NCBI GenBank assembly: GCA_029449245.1
Contig: JANATF010000005.1
Location: 1,736,001 to 1,800,000, forward strand
Length of the DNA: 64,000 nt
From: Mortierella alpina
Taxonomy: Eukaryota; Mortierellomycota; Mortierellomycetes; Mortierellales; Mortierellaceae
Direction of reading: 5' to 3'
Made by a program: the position numbers and the translations under genes. Position 1 is the stretch's first letter. Each line of letters starts with the position of its first letter. Below the pieces are notes generated by a model. It made no database searches. It was not told where the DNA came from and saw only the letters and a program-made list of their open reading frames with translations. Below, piece after piece: positions 1-11,179 of this stretch.

Positions 1-43
1 AAAAGAATCGAGGCACATCTGGGACCAGATCAGTACAGCTCAA

Positions 44-1270
44 ATGTCCAATCTGTATTACAGGAAGGACATTCACAAGTCAATAGAAGGGCTGCTTTAC
101 GGCCTCTTTGTGTACCAGTACCTGTTGGACACCAGCACTTTCGGACTGGTCATTCGGTGCCTAGTGCAGGATGTAAGGAAACAGCATGCAACATGGAGAA
201 GTGTTCCAACGTCCATCGCCACTTGTTACCATCTCGCATCTCATAGACGCTCAAAAACTCACAACTGTCTACAACTGGTGGAAATAGCAACTGTTGTCGC
301 TGAAGTCAAAAGCGCCGACACTGCGGGTAGCACTCTATACCATCTTCGCAATCGTCTTGCTCGCCTTCCTTCGACATCTGCATCCGCCCGATCGGTATGC
401 AGTGATCATCGACTTTATCGGAAACGGTACGCAGGAGATATCAAGGCACTGCTAGTTGAATTTTGCAACATTGCAGACGGTTCTCATACAAACTTTCAAT
501 GGATATCAATGTGCTTTTTTGTAGTTTCCACGCCAAGTCGGTCAAAGCTACTCTGGCTAGACCTTCTTATCGCCTCACTGCAGGTCACCGAGGCCCTCAT
601 CGTTTTCAGGCTCATCAAAGCAGACAGCAGCGAAGTCAGGACAGCGACTCAATCAGAACGTGCGGCCTTATCTGGATCATCTGGAAGTGCTGCACTGAGT
701 ACCGGATCGAATAGCAGATCGAGCGCACGTGGAGCCTCGAGAAGGAGTCATGTTCCAACTGCGTCACCTAGCAGAGCGACACGAGAGAGTGGCCGGCAGA
801 GGAGAGCACCAGAATCACATGCGGGCACGGCTTCGTCTGAACTGCCATCGTCAACGTTGTTTGAATATACCCCAGAAAGTGCAAGCAGCGACCAGATAGC
901 TGGCCAGGATGAGCGTACAGCAGAGTACTATGTGGACGAGGAAGAGGTACGGTTCAGTGTCGACAATGATCGTCGCCCTCCGCAACACCGGTCCTCCGAG
1001 GCGACAAGAAGACCTGGCACGTTCGGTTCAGGGACGGATGGCAGCAGTGAAAGCGAGAGCGAGGAGAGTGAGGATCCATTTGGCGATGATTATGAGGAGA
1101 TCCTGCAGCAGGAGACTTTTGTTTTCCAACTCTCCCTTGAAGATCTGACCTCGTACCTGTTTTCAAGCCAAGACGCAGTAGCCTTTCCTCGGCCACCCGA
1201 TCCCAGGGCTGGCCTTGCAGCCGCAGCAACGAGCACCCAAGCGAGCCGTGTACGAGACTTGCCTGTCTGA
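44..1270 (+). CDS. DUF1746 fungal membrane protein, possibly 5'-partial
   Basis: Proposed exons are 44-172, 288-426 and 525-1270, giving 337 aa from the ATG at 44. The donors are gtaagg and gtacgc and the acceptors end in tag; the phases (0, then 1) join cleanly. The N-terminal half has three hydrophobic segments. The first follows YYRKDIHKSIEGLL, the second reads LRVALYTIFAIVLLAFLRHL and the third LLWLDLLIASLQVTEAL. Their order and spacing match the DUF1746 family, whose function is not established. The C-terminal half is a Ser/Arg/Glu-rich low-complexity tail ending in a hydrophobic-acidic patch (FVFQLSLEDLTSYLF). The frame is open upstream to base 2, so the true start may lie outside the window. 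It is probably an integral membrane protein, but I cannot say of which membrane. Confidence 0.68.
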   Translation: MSNLYYRKDIHKSIEGLLYGLFVYQYLLDTSTFGLVIRCLVQDVRKQHATWRSVPTSIATCYHLASHRRSKTHNCLQLVEIATVVAEVKSADTAGSTLYHLRNRLARLPSTSASARSVCSDHRLYRKRYAGDIKALLVEFCNIADGSHTNFQWISMCFFVVSTPSRSKLLWLDLLIASLQVTEALIVFRLIKADSSEVRTATQSERAALSGSSGSAALSTGSNSRSSARGASRRSHVPTASPSRATRESGRQRRAPESHAGTASSELPSSTLFEYTPESASSDQIAGQDERTAEYYVDEEEVRFSVDNDRRPPQHRSSEATRRPGTFGSGTDGSSESESEESEDPFGDDYEEILQQETFVFQLSLEDLTSYLFSSQDAVAFPRPPDPRAGLAAAATSTQASRVRDLPV

Positions 1271-1875
1271 TTTTTGCTTGGCATAAAGTATATTATGGTT
1301 CCCGTCACGTCGAAGAATGTCGCGCGCTTCTGTACGCGTAAAAGGCGCGTGAACATTCATGCGTCTCACTGTGCATCCCACAAATTGAGCGATGGAAGCG
1401 GTGGGCGAGCGGCGATAGCGTTGAGCCCTGATGGACGGATGAGAGTGCTCTGTTTCCCGCCACCATGCGTGTGTGCGTGTGCATTCCTACTGAGCAAAGG
1501 AAAGGAAGAGTTTAAAAAAAGGAAATAGCTGCTCTTCCTTTCTGTCTCTTTCCCTTCTTTTTGTTGAGTTCTCTCCGCGGCTGTTCCCTTTTCCCTTTGC
1601 ACATCCCAGCTCGTCGTCAGAGCTGGCTCGTCACTCTCTGCTCTCGTCCGCCCTCTTCTTCCCCCCCTTTTTTTGCAACGCCCAAAGTTCAATTCAAATC
1701 CATCTGCCTCGTTACTCCACCTCACGCGATTCTCTTCCCCAAAGGAGTAAGACGAGAGTCATTGGCCGATTGAACCGTCGGCACATTCTATTCAAGCTTT
1801 CTGCATTGAATTTCGTCCATACTCAAGGACGGAATTCATTCATTCAACTTGCCTTCCACTAGCCGCTCTCGGCCA
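1271..1875. other. Intergenic, promoter of the PP4R3 gene
   Basis: No coding exon was found. The last 350 bases before the next ATG are rich in C and T (for example around 1540-1680), which is typical of fungal core promoters and leaders. No clear TATA box is visible. Confidence 0.5.
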
Positions 1876-4800
1876 ATGGAGTCCTCAGCCAGGATGCGCG
1901 TCAAGGTTTACCGACTCGGCACAGGAAATGAGTGGGTTGATCAAGGCACTGGGCATTGCTCGAGTGAGTTTAATGAGGTACTTGCATTGCTTCCTACCTG
2001 AGGCGGTGGGGTGGGAGAGAGGTCAGAGCCTGGCTTTACTTATTCGCGTTATACGCGCAGTCGTCGTCGAGGTCGTGCAACAATTTACTGAACCAAGCGA
2101 AGGAACAGTGTATCGAGTAGAAGAGCGAGAGAGTTAAAGAGGTGCGGTATGAGCGTCTGACAGGCCGAGCATGTCAAAGGGAACCGCAAGCTGAAACGCA
2201 GGAACCAGGAGCACCTCAGGAGACGCGAACAGGAGCCCTGAGAAGCGGGATCTTGGAAGAATTGGCTGGTCGCCAATTAGGTTCAATACACAACATGTCT
2301 TCGGAGTGCGGTCTGATCCAAGTTGTAGATGCGCGGGTACAACTAAGAAGTACACCTCACCGGGTCTCATACTCACAAAACCTCGCATTTTTGTCTTGCG
2401 ACCATATCCTGGTATTCTAGGACAAGTCTGAAGGAACCCTCGTGGTGCGCTCCGAGTTGGAAGAGAAGGAGGTCTTGCTCAGCTCCCGGATACGAGTCGG
2501 CGACGATCTCTACCAGAGGCAGCAAGGTAAGATTGGGGATCATCTCTCCTGCTTTTATTTTCCTCATCTTTCTTTTGATCATTGATCATGCGCTTCCGTC
2601 CAGTGGAGGTAGCACCAAACCGGTTTAGGGATGTGTGTCCTTTTTGTTGTTGATGTTATTATTGTGGTTTATGGCTCATGCGGTCTGGTCGCTTTATTAT
2701 CAAATAGACACACTGATAGTCTGGTCAGAAGATGATGTCGACCTTGCACTGAGTTTTCAGGAAGCAGATGGGTGTTCAGAAATCTGGTATGCAGGAGCAA
2801 AGTCCCTCGTTCGTCCCTCGTCTGATTATGCGCTTTGTGCGCTGTGCCATCATCACTCACGTCTGTTTTCCCTCTGCATTAGGGATGATATCAACGAGGT
2901 TCAGCAACATTACGGTACTTCGACCTTTACGCACTTTGTTTTTCCCTTTCTTCTTTGCTCCGTCAGTTCGATGACACTGCAAAAATAAGTACAGGGGTAC
3001 ATTGGTTGCCGTCAGGCGAATGCCGCACTCACCGTCGCGTCCCATCCTTTTTCTTTTGCGCGCGCCCTCTTCAACCTTATTTCTTCAACGTACTCTTTGG
3101 TCTTGCAGCGGATGATCTTTTTTCGGATCCTGCGAATGCGGATGGTGTTACTGGAGCGGGCTATGCGAACACCTCTTTACCCAAGCCAGATCTTTCCAAC
3201 CTGGCAGAGATTCAGGAGCTAGTCAAAGGAGCCCATGCGGATGTCACCGAGAGGGTCAAGTTGGCTGCCTTTATTGTTATTGATGTGAGTCCTCAAATTG
3301 CACTATCTCTTGGATCTCAATTGCATCTCGCATTTACGCTGCAGGCGTTGATTCGATCCGAGCCCTGCTAGACCAGACGCTCTAGCGTTTTGCAATTAAC
3401 GACCTGCTTTTCTATTTGACTACCCCCTGGGGCGATCTAGAACTATATCGACAAACTCCTTCCGATCCTGGAGGCATGCGAGGATTTGGAGAGTATCTCG
3501 GACCTTCATGCCCTGCACAGCATTTTGCTGGGTATAAGTAAGTCTAGTCCGGTGTTAATCGACCTTCAGGAGGGTTATGATCTTGGACTAACCGCCTTCA
3601 GTCATTTCATCACACCATAACTAGTCAACTTGAATGACATCGCCATCATGCAGTACATTCTGAAGGACGACATCTTTGTTGGCTGTGTCGGGATCTTAGA
3701 ATGTGAGTATTCAATGCGCTTGCTTTTCAGCATTCGGAATCGGCATGCATCATCGGAGAACTAAATGAAAAGAAATACATACTTGATAGACGACCCTAAT
3801 ATACAGGACCCAAAACATGACCTACGCGAGATACTACGAAATGGTTCCAAATTCAAGCAGCTTGTACCAATTAGGGACCAAGATATTGAACAAAAGATCC
3901 ACCAGGTGTTCCGGCTCCAGTTCCTGCGCGATATTGTGCTCACGCGCTTCATGGACGATGGGCTCTCGTCCATTCTTGGTTCGCTGATCTTTTTTCACAA
4001 CATTGACATTGTCAACTATATTCATCAGGACCGGATGTTTCTGAGTGAACTCATTGGGATCCTGCATGACGACTCGGAAACTGCAGAGCGCCGGCGGGAT
4101 GTCGTGCGGTTCATACAGCAGTTCTGTTATATTGCCAGGACTACGCAGATGCCAACACGCGCCAGCATTTATCGGTAAGGGTCGACATGTACGGTTGGAC
4201 AAAAGGTGATTGAGGTGACTTTTCTACAAGGTGTTGATCATGCTCATGCTTCCCTCCTTCTATGGTTATTCTGTAATGGTAGAAAGTTGTGCCAAACCGG
4301 CCTCTTTAGCGTGTTCGAGTTTGCATTAGCAGATAGTGAACCCAGGATCAGGATGGCAGGAGTCGAGATTACGCTGTCTGCTATGGAACACGACTCGAAC
4401 TTGATCAGATCTCATGTCATAGCGCGAGCCGACAAAACCGATCAAAAGCAACTTTTTGAAATTATTGTTGGTCAATTTATCGCTGAGCAGGACTCGGGTA
4501 TTATGACTCAGTTTGCGGAAGTCATTCGGATCTTACTCGACATGAACATAGGACTGATTGAAGGCGGAATGGCCATGACGACCGATGGCTCGGGATATTT
4601 GGATCAGGATGGAAACAGGTTTCTAGACTTGTTTTACTCCTCCTATGTCCACCAGTTGGTATCCCCTTTGATGTCTATATCTAACGGTAAACCCTTAATG
4701 CGTGTGGCATTTAAAATGGCCGCAGGAGTGGTGGTCAATGGTATATGTCGCTAACAGCCTATTTGCAAATGATACTAGATACAACGGTATTGGAAAGGGC

Positions 4801-6462
4801 ACTGGCAAGCCGGTGTGAAAATGTTTGCCATATTATGTCCTTCATAGTACGGCAGCATTCATTCCGGAGTAAGAACTTCATCCTTTCGAATGACTTTGTG
4901 AAGCGGACGTGTCTATTGCTCAAGAATCGCGATCAGCATCTCCGACTAGGTAAACGCGTTTGTCCCCTTGGGAGATTTCTTCTGTATGTAAAAGGAATTC
5001 GTCCAGGACATCTGCTTCCTCTCATCATCCTCACGAACGTTTTCTTCATTTTTTTTCTCTGTCCCCATTACATTCTTTTGTCTCGTTATAGTCGCACTAA
5101 AGTTTCTGAGGACTTGCGTCGGATTAAAGGACGAGGACTATAATGACCATCTAATCGAGCTCGATGTTTTCACCAACGTCATGGACCTGTTTCTCGCGAC
5201 GCATAACAGAAACAACCTGGTGAACTCTGTTTGCCTCGAGTTTTTCGATTTCATTATGATGGTATGCCAAGTCGCGAAGGATCTGTGTAATGTATCGCTA
5301 GCACGAATTTTCCAGAGAGCAAAACTGCAAGAGGGGTTGTTGACACGCGTGCACACATTCATCGTCGGTATTATGGATTTTTTTTGCTGATAACGTTTAG
5401 GAAAACATTTATTCGCTCGGCAAGCATATCATCTCGACGTCGGGCAAACGACTGGAGAACGTGCGGTATATGGCCATTTTCAATCAGTTGACGCATTGCT
5501 TTAAACAGTCCAAGGACGCCCCGTCAGCCTGGACGGATGAACAGCAGCATGGAGGTACACGAGGGGATGAGGCAGTATTGTCTTTGGACATTGCGACCAA
5601 CACCGAGAACGAGACGAGTCAGAATAGAATGCGGAACGGGTACACAGCAAGAGCATCAAGTCTTACGGATGAAGAGCGCGAAGATCTATCGACGACTCCG
5701 CATCGTCGTAAATTTATAGAGTTTGAACGCGGAGAGGAGCAGGATGTCAAGGACGGCAATCGTATCGGTTCAAGTTTAGCGGAATCGGAGCGAGGAGAAA
5801 AGCGGTCAAGACACTTTGCTCCGTCAGTAGTGGATGCTGCAAAAGAGCAAGCTCCGGAATCTCTCGCATCGACCAGTCAAGCAGGCCGAGGAGACGTCGC
5901 ACCGAGCGCACACAATGTATCGGGACCAGCGACTGTTTCAATAGAGGCACCGCTACCAACGCCACTGAGCACGCTGCCAGCGTTGCCTATTATTGCGCAA
6001 CGCACCGGAATATTATTTGTCAAGGCTGGCACGGATATCAAGGACAAAGGCGAGAGCGTGAACGTGGATGTGGGCGTGACAAAAGCAGCCATGCAGCTTC
6101 GGAGTGATCTTGCGACGGAGTCATTGAAGCACCAGCAGAAGCCATTGCCAACCCCGCCCGCGAAAGGGACAGAAAAGGTGGGCAAGCGGTGGAAGGAGGA
6201 AGGCGAACCCGTTCGAGGATCAAGAAGCCTGCGCATGGAGGCGAAACGAAAAATAGGCGATCGTGAGACAGAATCCCACCTTCGGATCAAGGACTTGATA
6301 CCAAAAGGGTCTAAGATGGTGGTGACCGAGTCAATGAACGGGTCTAGTTTTGGCGCAGAGGACAATGAAGGAGAAGGAGTTTTGGAGGAGGTGACGGCGA
6401 CGGTCGCGGAGCCGATCGAGCTACCAAAGGATACCGCAACGCCTGTGGCCAATATTGGTTGA
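1876..6462 (+). CDS. PSY2: Protein phosphatase 4 regulatory subunit 3 (SMEK/Psy2)
   Basis: Thirteen exons: 1876-1963, 2281-2336, 2421-2526, 2708-2786, 2883-2914, 3109-3284, 3441-3537, 3625-3702, 3790-4174, 4283-4686, 4779-4949, 5092-5261 and 5401-6462. They total 2904 nt, 967 aa. The N-terminus MRVKVYRLGTGNEWVDQGTG, followed by DTLIVWSEDDVDLALSFQE, is the EVH1/PH-like domain of PP4R3. The middle (IDKLLPILEACEDLE through FLRTCVGLKDEDYNDHLIEL) is the SMK-1/DUF625 helical repeat region. Residues after about 615 form a disordered charged tail. In the family this subunit targets the PP4 catalytic subunit to substrates in DNA-damage and other nuclear responses. Exon 2 is the least certain, being the weakest match to the family. 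The gene is far more finely split than its neighbours. Confidence 0.9.
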
Positions 6463-7217
6463 GATTGTTGTAGTTTTTCAGGCGACGATCGTTTCTATAT
6501 TCGACTTGGAAAACATCACTCGGGCACAGTACATTAGAAGGCGTCCTTTTATGAACGGCAATTCCGGTTCTTCTGTCTGCAGCCCAACTTCACACCTGTA
6601 CTGTACATTAAAATCGTTCTCCGCATGTGCGTTGTGTTCTTGTGCTTCATGAATATCCGTTTTCCTTGTTACCCTGGTCAAGAGAGCGTGCACAAACTTT
6701 AAATGCACTTGGTGAGACACACACACGGGTGGTCAAAAGTGTGCCTGGGAGAGAGGATCGCCTGTCTATCGGCCATCTGACGAGTGAATGACAATCGATA
6801 GACTGCAGAGGACTATGGTCGGGAGAGGGGGCTCACGTACTGGGAGCCGGCGTTCAGGTGGGACCAAATAAGTTGCTGGTTGCACCGAACACAGCAGGCA
6901 AAAATCGCTCGCTAGGCTGCATGGCCTGATGAGTGTTCCACAGCGGTGGCCTGATGAGGACCTGAAGCCACTACTGGCTACTTGCTGTTTGTTCCCAGCC
7001 GACAAAAAAAAAAAAAAAAAAAAAAAACTGGTGACAGCAGGGGCAAAAGGAACACTCTCTCTTCTCTTCTCTTTTTCCGCTCCGCACTCCCGCACACTCT
7101 CTCCACTCGTCAATCTTTTTCCTTCTTTTCGCTTGGGTCTCGCATCGTTCTTCTCTCCACTCTTCTCTCCACTCTTCTCCCAACGATTGTCAAGATCAGC
7201 ATATCTCTCCACACGCC
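6463..7217. other. Intergenic, EBP promoter with an A24 tract
   Basis: No gene was seen. A run of 24 A lies at 7004-7027, followed by about 190 bases of C/T-rich sequence up to the EBP ATG. A poly(dA:dT) tract plus pyrimidine leader is consistent with a nucleosome-poor promoter; this is inference. Confidence 0.5.
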
Positions 7218-8087
7218 ATGGCCTCAGTAGACGCAGCAGGACGCACTGTCCACCCATACTACCCCTTGGGCCTGGTCCTTGATCACTACGTGCCCAACAC
7301 CTACTCGATGCAGGACACGCTGACGCTCCTGTTCGGGACATTTGGCGCCATCACTGTCGGAGCCTTGACGCTCTCGTACCAGAAACGCCATTCGTCCATC
7401 AAGGGCTTTGGCAACCAGCTCACATTCCTGTGGTTTGTCATGTGCGGGTTCATTCACTTGTTCCTGGAGGGCTACTTTGGCATCTACCACGAGACCTTGG
7501 CGGGCGATCAGCATCCTCTCGCACAGACCTGGAAGGAGTATGCTCTCAGTGACTCCCGGTATCTGACCAGCGACTCGTTTGTCTTGATCATGGAGCGCAT
7601 TACCGCTGTAAGAAGTGTTTTCGTTTTTTCCCCTTTGGATGGGGTGTTGGAATATTCCCGACAGGAAAATATCCAACACTTGCATTGTTCCACTGTTGTG
7701 TTACAAGCTGACTCTTTTACATCTCGGTGTTCATTCATCTCTCTATGCTTCTTGTGATTATTATAGTTCGCATGGGGTCCTCTTGCCTTCTATACCGCCT
7801 ATGCCATGTACAACAACTTGCCCTCGCGCCATATCTGCCAGGTGATTCTGTCGTTGGGCCAGATCTACGGCGACGTGCTCTACTATGCGACCACGATGGT
7901 CGAGGGTTCGCCCCACTGCGATCCTCACCCTTACTACTACTATTTCTACTTTGGGTTCTTCAATGCCTTCTGGATCATTGTTCCCAGCATCTTGCTGCAC
8001 AACTCGATCAAGAACTTGTATCGTGTCATGAAGGCCGCTCATGCGGTCGATGCCTCGGCTCAGGCTAAAGCCAAGAAGATCAATTAG
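7218..8087 (+). CDS. EBP: EBP-type sterol delta8-delta7 isomerase (EXPERA family)
   Basis: Exons 7218-7607 and 7767-8087 give 236 aa, the usual EBP length. The enzyme moves the sterol ring double bond from C8 to C7 in the ER membrane. Family signatures are clear: GFIHLFLEGYF, whose His and Glu correspond to the conserved pair of human EBP; QTWKEYALSDSRYLTSD; MERITAFAWGP across the splice; QVILSLGQIYGDVLYY; FYFGFFNAFWIIVPS. Four to five membrane segments are visible, and the C-terminus is lysine-rich (KAKKIN), as in an ER retention tail. Most studied ascomycetes use the unrelated ERG2/sigma-1-type isomerase for this step, so an EBP-type enzyme is notable. Its 3' end faces ERG6, with 356 bp between the stop codons. 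Confidence 0.95.
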
Positions 8088-8443
8088 AACAGAACGCACA
8101 ATAGTCCTTTTTTTTTATATTTGCATGGGATCTTTCCGGTTCTTTTCCTCCATCTTCATTAAAAACTTGCCGTTCCTGGAACATGTATCATTCGTTTGTT
8201 TCAGCTTGCATCAGACAGATCGGCCCCGGCTGAGAAGGATGAAGGAGAGGCGAATATTGTTCATTTTATTACAAGAGATGGAGATGGGTGTGATTAAGAG
8301 GTGATGTGTCGGTTGAGAGGAAAAGTGTTCAAGGAAAAAATAAGAAAATGTACAACAACTACCTTTGAACGATGCAAAAAAGATTGAAAATAAAACTATT
8401 AGATGTGTTTGTTGTTTACATAGAAGGGTCGAGTCCTTTCCTT
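8088..8443. other. Convergent 3' UTR interval of EBP and ERG6
   Basis: This A/T-rich interval separates the stop codons of EBP (+) and ERG6 (-). No ORF or RNA gene is visible. It must hold both polyadenylation regions. Confidence 0.5.
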
Positions 8444-10053
8444 TCAAGCCTCAGGCTTTCGGGCAACAAAGAAGAACATGGGCGTAAAGATGCCCAAGCG
8501 ACCACTCTCAACCAGAGAATCGGCGCCGAGCTGCAGGATCCTCGACACTTCGGCACTTCCTTGGGCAACAAGTCCCACGCTCTCCAAGGTCCTGAGGGCA
8601 TACGTTGTCAAGGCGCGTCCCGGTGAGGTGGTACGGACGTAGGTCAGGTAGTCCCAGAGAGCATTGGCCTTGCGAATATCTCCCTCCAAAGGCGAGTACC
8701 ATGGAATCTTGTCGCCAGTCTTGCTGATGTCGCTGATATCTTCGTGGTGCAAGACCTTGAATCCCGCATTGTCCAGCGCCTTGAGACACTCGTCCGCTGT
8801 CACCAAGCGGGCGAGACCATTTCCGATTTCGAGGCCACGGACAATGCGAAGGTGCTCGGTGTTCGTGGGGTCAAACTTGTCGGTGAGGACCCATTCGTAG
8901 TTGCCAAAGATGCCACCGGGCTTGAGGACCCTGTAGACCTCACGGTAGGCGCCCTCGAGGTGCGAGGCATGGACGGTGGCCTCAATGGCATAGGCAGCAT
9001 CGAAATGATTGTCGTCGAAGGGCATGTGCATAAAGTCGCCCTTGACAAAGTCTGTGCGGTGCTCGAGCCCTGCAGCCGCAGAGTGGCGTTTGGCGCGCGA
9101 AATTTGATAGTCGTTATTGTTTAGACCCGTAACGTTGGCGCCTGTGAAGTGAGCAATTTCACGGGCCGGTCCGCCGACACCACATCCGATGTCAAGGACG
9201 TGTTGATTGGGCTGGATATGCATGTTGGACGCCATAAAGTGCTCGTGGCGGGCAATGGCCTGCTGGAAGGGCTCGTGAGGGCGGAATCTGCAAAAGTGGA
9301 ATGAGTTGCCCCAGCCATACTAACGAGCGCGAGAAGAAAGGCGTCAGTATATCAAAAAGGAAAATTGGATTTTCTCGTTAGACCTTCTGGATCTGCAGAA
9401 ATGAATAGAAGCTAATGACAGGTATGAACAGGTATTGTTGCGCAGTTCACCACAGTCGCAATTGACGCGCAATGTTCAACCCCCATTTTGTCCTCCCATG
9501 CATGTCGAACGTTGTCTGACAAACTGCTTGCAGCTCCTTTGTTGGGAGTTGTGCGCAACATCCCTTTTGCACTCGTACACTGTCGTGAACGCAACTAAGC
9601 GACAAGAAAAAAAAGTGTCGCTCAAAAGAAATTATCTTAATGCATCCTGCGCGAAACCAAAAGAAAAAAAACTAAGAAACAAGTGCCCGCCAATAAAAAA
9701 TAAAAAAAAAAAAAAGCAACGAAGATACTGACATGGTGTCAAACTAGGAGCCTTACCTCGTAAAAGTCTGTGACCAAGTCGTAGTAGGCATTAGCGACAG
9801 CCTTGTAAGAGTTAGCTCGCTCAGCTTTATCCTTCTCAGTCTCGTTCTCGGGCTTGGGGACCTTCCAGTTTCCGAGGTAGTCCTTGACTACGGTGGGCTG
9901 ATATTCGTTATCCTTCTTGCTGAGCCTTGCCACAAAGGACTTTTGATGGTTTTTGGGATCGAAGGACTGGCCGTGGAGGGTCTTGGAGAGGGCCAGGTCC
10001 TCCTGGTTGCGCTGACTGAGCACGGCCAGGGATGTTGCTGCAGGTGGTGCCAT
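8444..10053 (-). CDS. ERG6: Sterol 24-C-methyltransferase
   Basis: Exons (minus strand) 10053-9757 and 9319-8444 give 390 aa. The protein transfers a methyl group from S-adenosylmethionine to C24 of the sterol side chain. The N-terminal region holds the conserved YYDLVTDFYE followed, after the intron, by YGWGNSFHFCRF. Next come the SAM motif VLDIGCGVGGPAREIAHFTG, the motif GDFMHMPFDDNHFDAAYAIE and the C-terminal sterol methyltransferase domain with KTGDKIPWYSPL. The intron is long for this window (437 bp) and contains A-rich runs near 9660-9715. The start MAPPAATSLAVLSQRN is the first in-frame ATG in a good position. Confidence 0.96.
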
Positions 10054-11179
10054 TGGAGCTAATGTACGGTGCAGATGTCACGTCTTTGTGAGAAAGAGAA
10101 GAGGTAAAGGATGAGGAAGCAGTAGAGAGTAAGCAGAGGAGAGGGAGGAGTGGCTGCAATACGGTGTGTGAACAAAGAGGATGAAAGATGGAGATGAGAG
10201 AGAAGAGACGAAACAAGAGGAAAACGAAGGAAAGGGAGCGCGACGGGAGGTGTTTTATGTTGTTTTCGCCCGACGCTGGGTGGGGTGATGATGACATTCG
10301 ATTCACTGACACTGGCTCTATGAATTACAAATATGGTCAAGTTTGCTGGAGCACGGGCAGACGAACGCGACGGAGCTGGTTTGCCCAGCTGAATAAAACA
10401 GGAAAAGGAAAAAAAAAAAAAAAAAAAAAAGCGCAGTGCTCTGCTGGCGGGTGGAAGAACAAGGCTAAACGGTTCCCATTTACCCTTTATTAAACGTCCA
10501 GAGATCGACAGCACCCAAGACCATCCTGACCCATCTCACTGGTGTTCAAATAATCACCTCATGCTCGATACACACTTTTCTGGCCCCCTGTCCCGCCATT
10601 GACCACGTTAGCAGCCTTGTCCCATCACAAAGATCAACTTGCAATGTGCAATATTGTCTGTCGCACACAGTACACACATGCAAAGCGGCGGCATTCGTGG
10701 CGTGCGCGCGTGTTGGCGTGCCTTGCATGCGCAGCAAGGAGTTCCGGGGCTGGTGGTCTTCATGGCCATACTGCGTGGGTGTGCAAGATGACAAATGTGT
10801 GCAAGGTGAGTATTGGCTGAAATGGGCGGGCTCGGAAGATAAACAGCCAGCGGAGCTGCGCTGATGATGATTAGTGTGGACCTACTGGACCCAGGGATTT
10901 CCAATGCGAGATGGTCAACTGCGCCCAATTGAGAAGCCCACTCTATAACACGCACGCAATCATCAAAGTGCAACGGAGCTCCGCCATCCATTACGTGGGT
11001 TGGAGGTCCTAATGCCTTCGTGATATTGCAGGCAGTAACTGGCCCAACCATCCTCTTTAAAACTAGCCACCGGGCCCAAGAAGTTTTCTCTCGTTTTTGC
11101 TATTGTCAGACCCTTGCCCTCGTGCCAACTTTGATGCGATAGTTAAAGAATCAATTCTACAGTTCTATTACGCGCAGGA
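10054..11179. other. Intergenic: ERG6 promoter and carrier 3' UTR
   Basis: It has no convincing coding exon. It carries an A22 tract at 10409-10430 and a purine-rich stretch at 10080-10240 (pyrimidine-rich on the ERG6 sense strand), just upstream of ERG6. The 10500-11100 part is of mixed composition and I see nothing definite in it. Confidence 0.45.

Noticed and set aside
2142-2420. Frame YERLTGRACQR upstream of PP4R3 exon 3
   Set aside because: It resembles the family motif YVERLKG only briefly. Splicing through 2281-2336 keeps frame into exon 3 and this frame does not.
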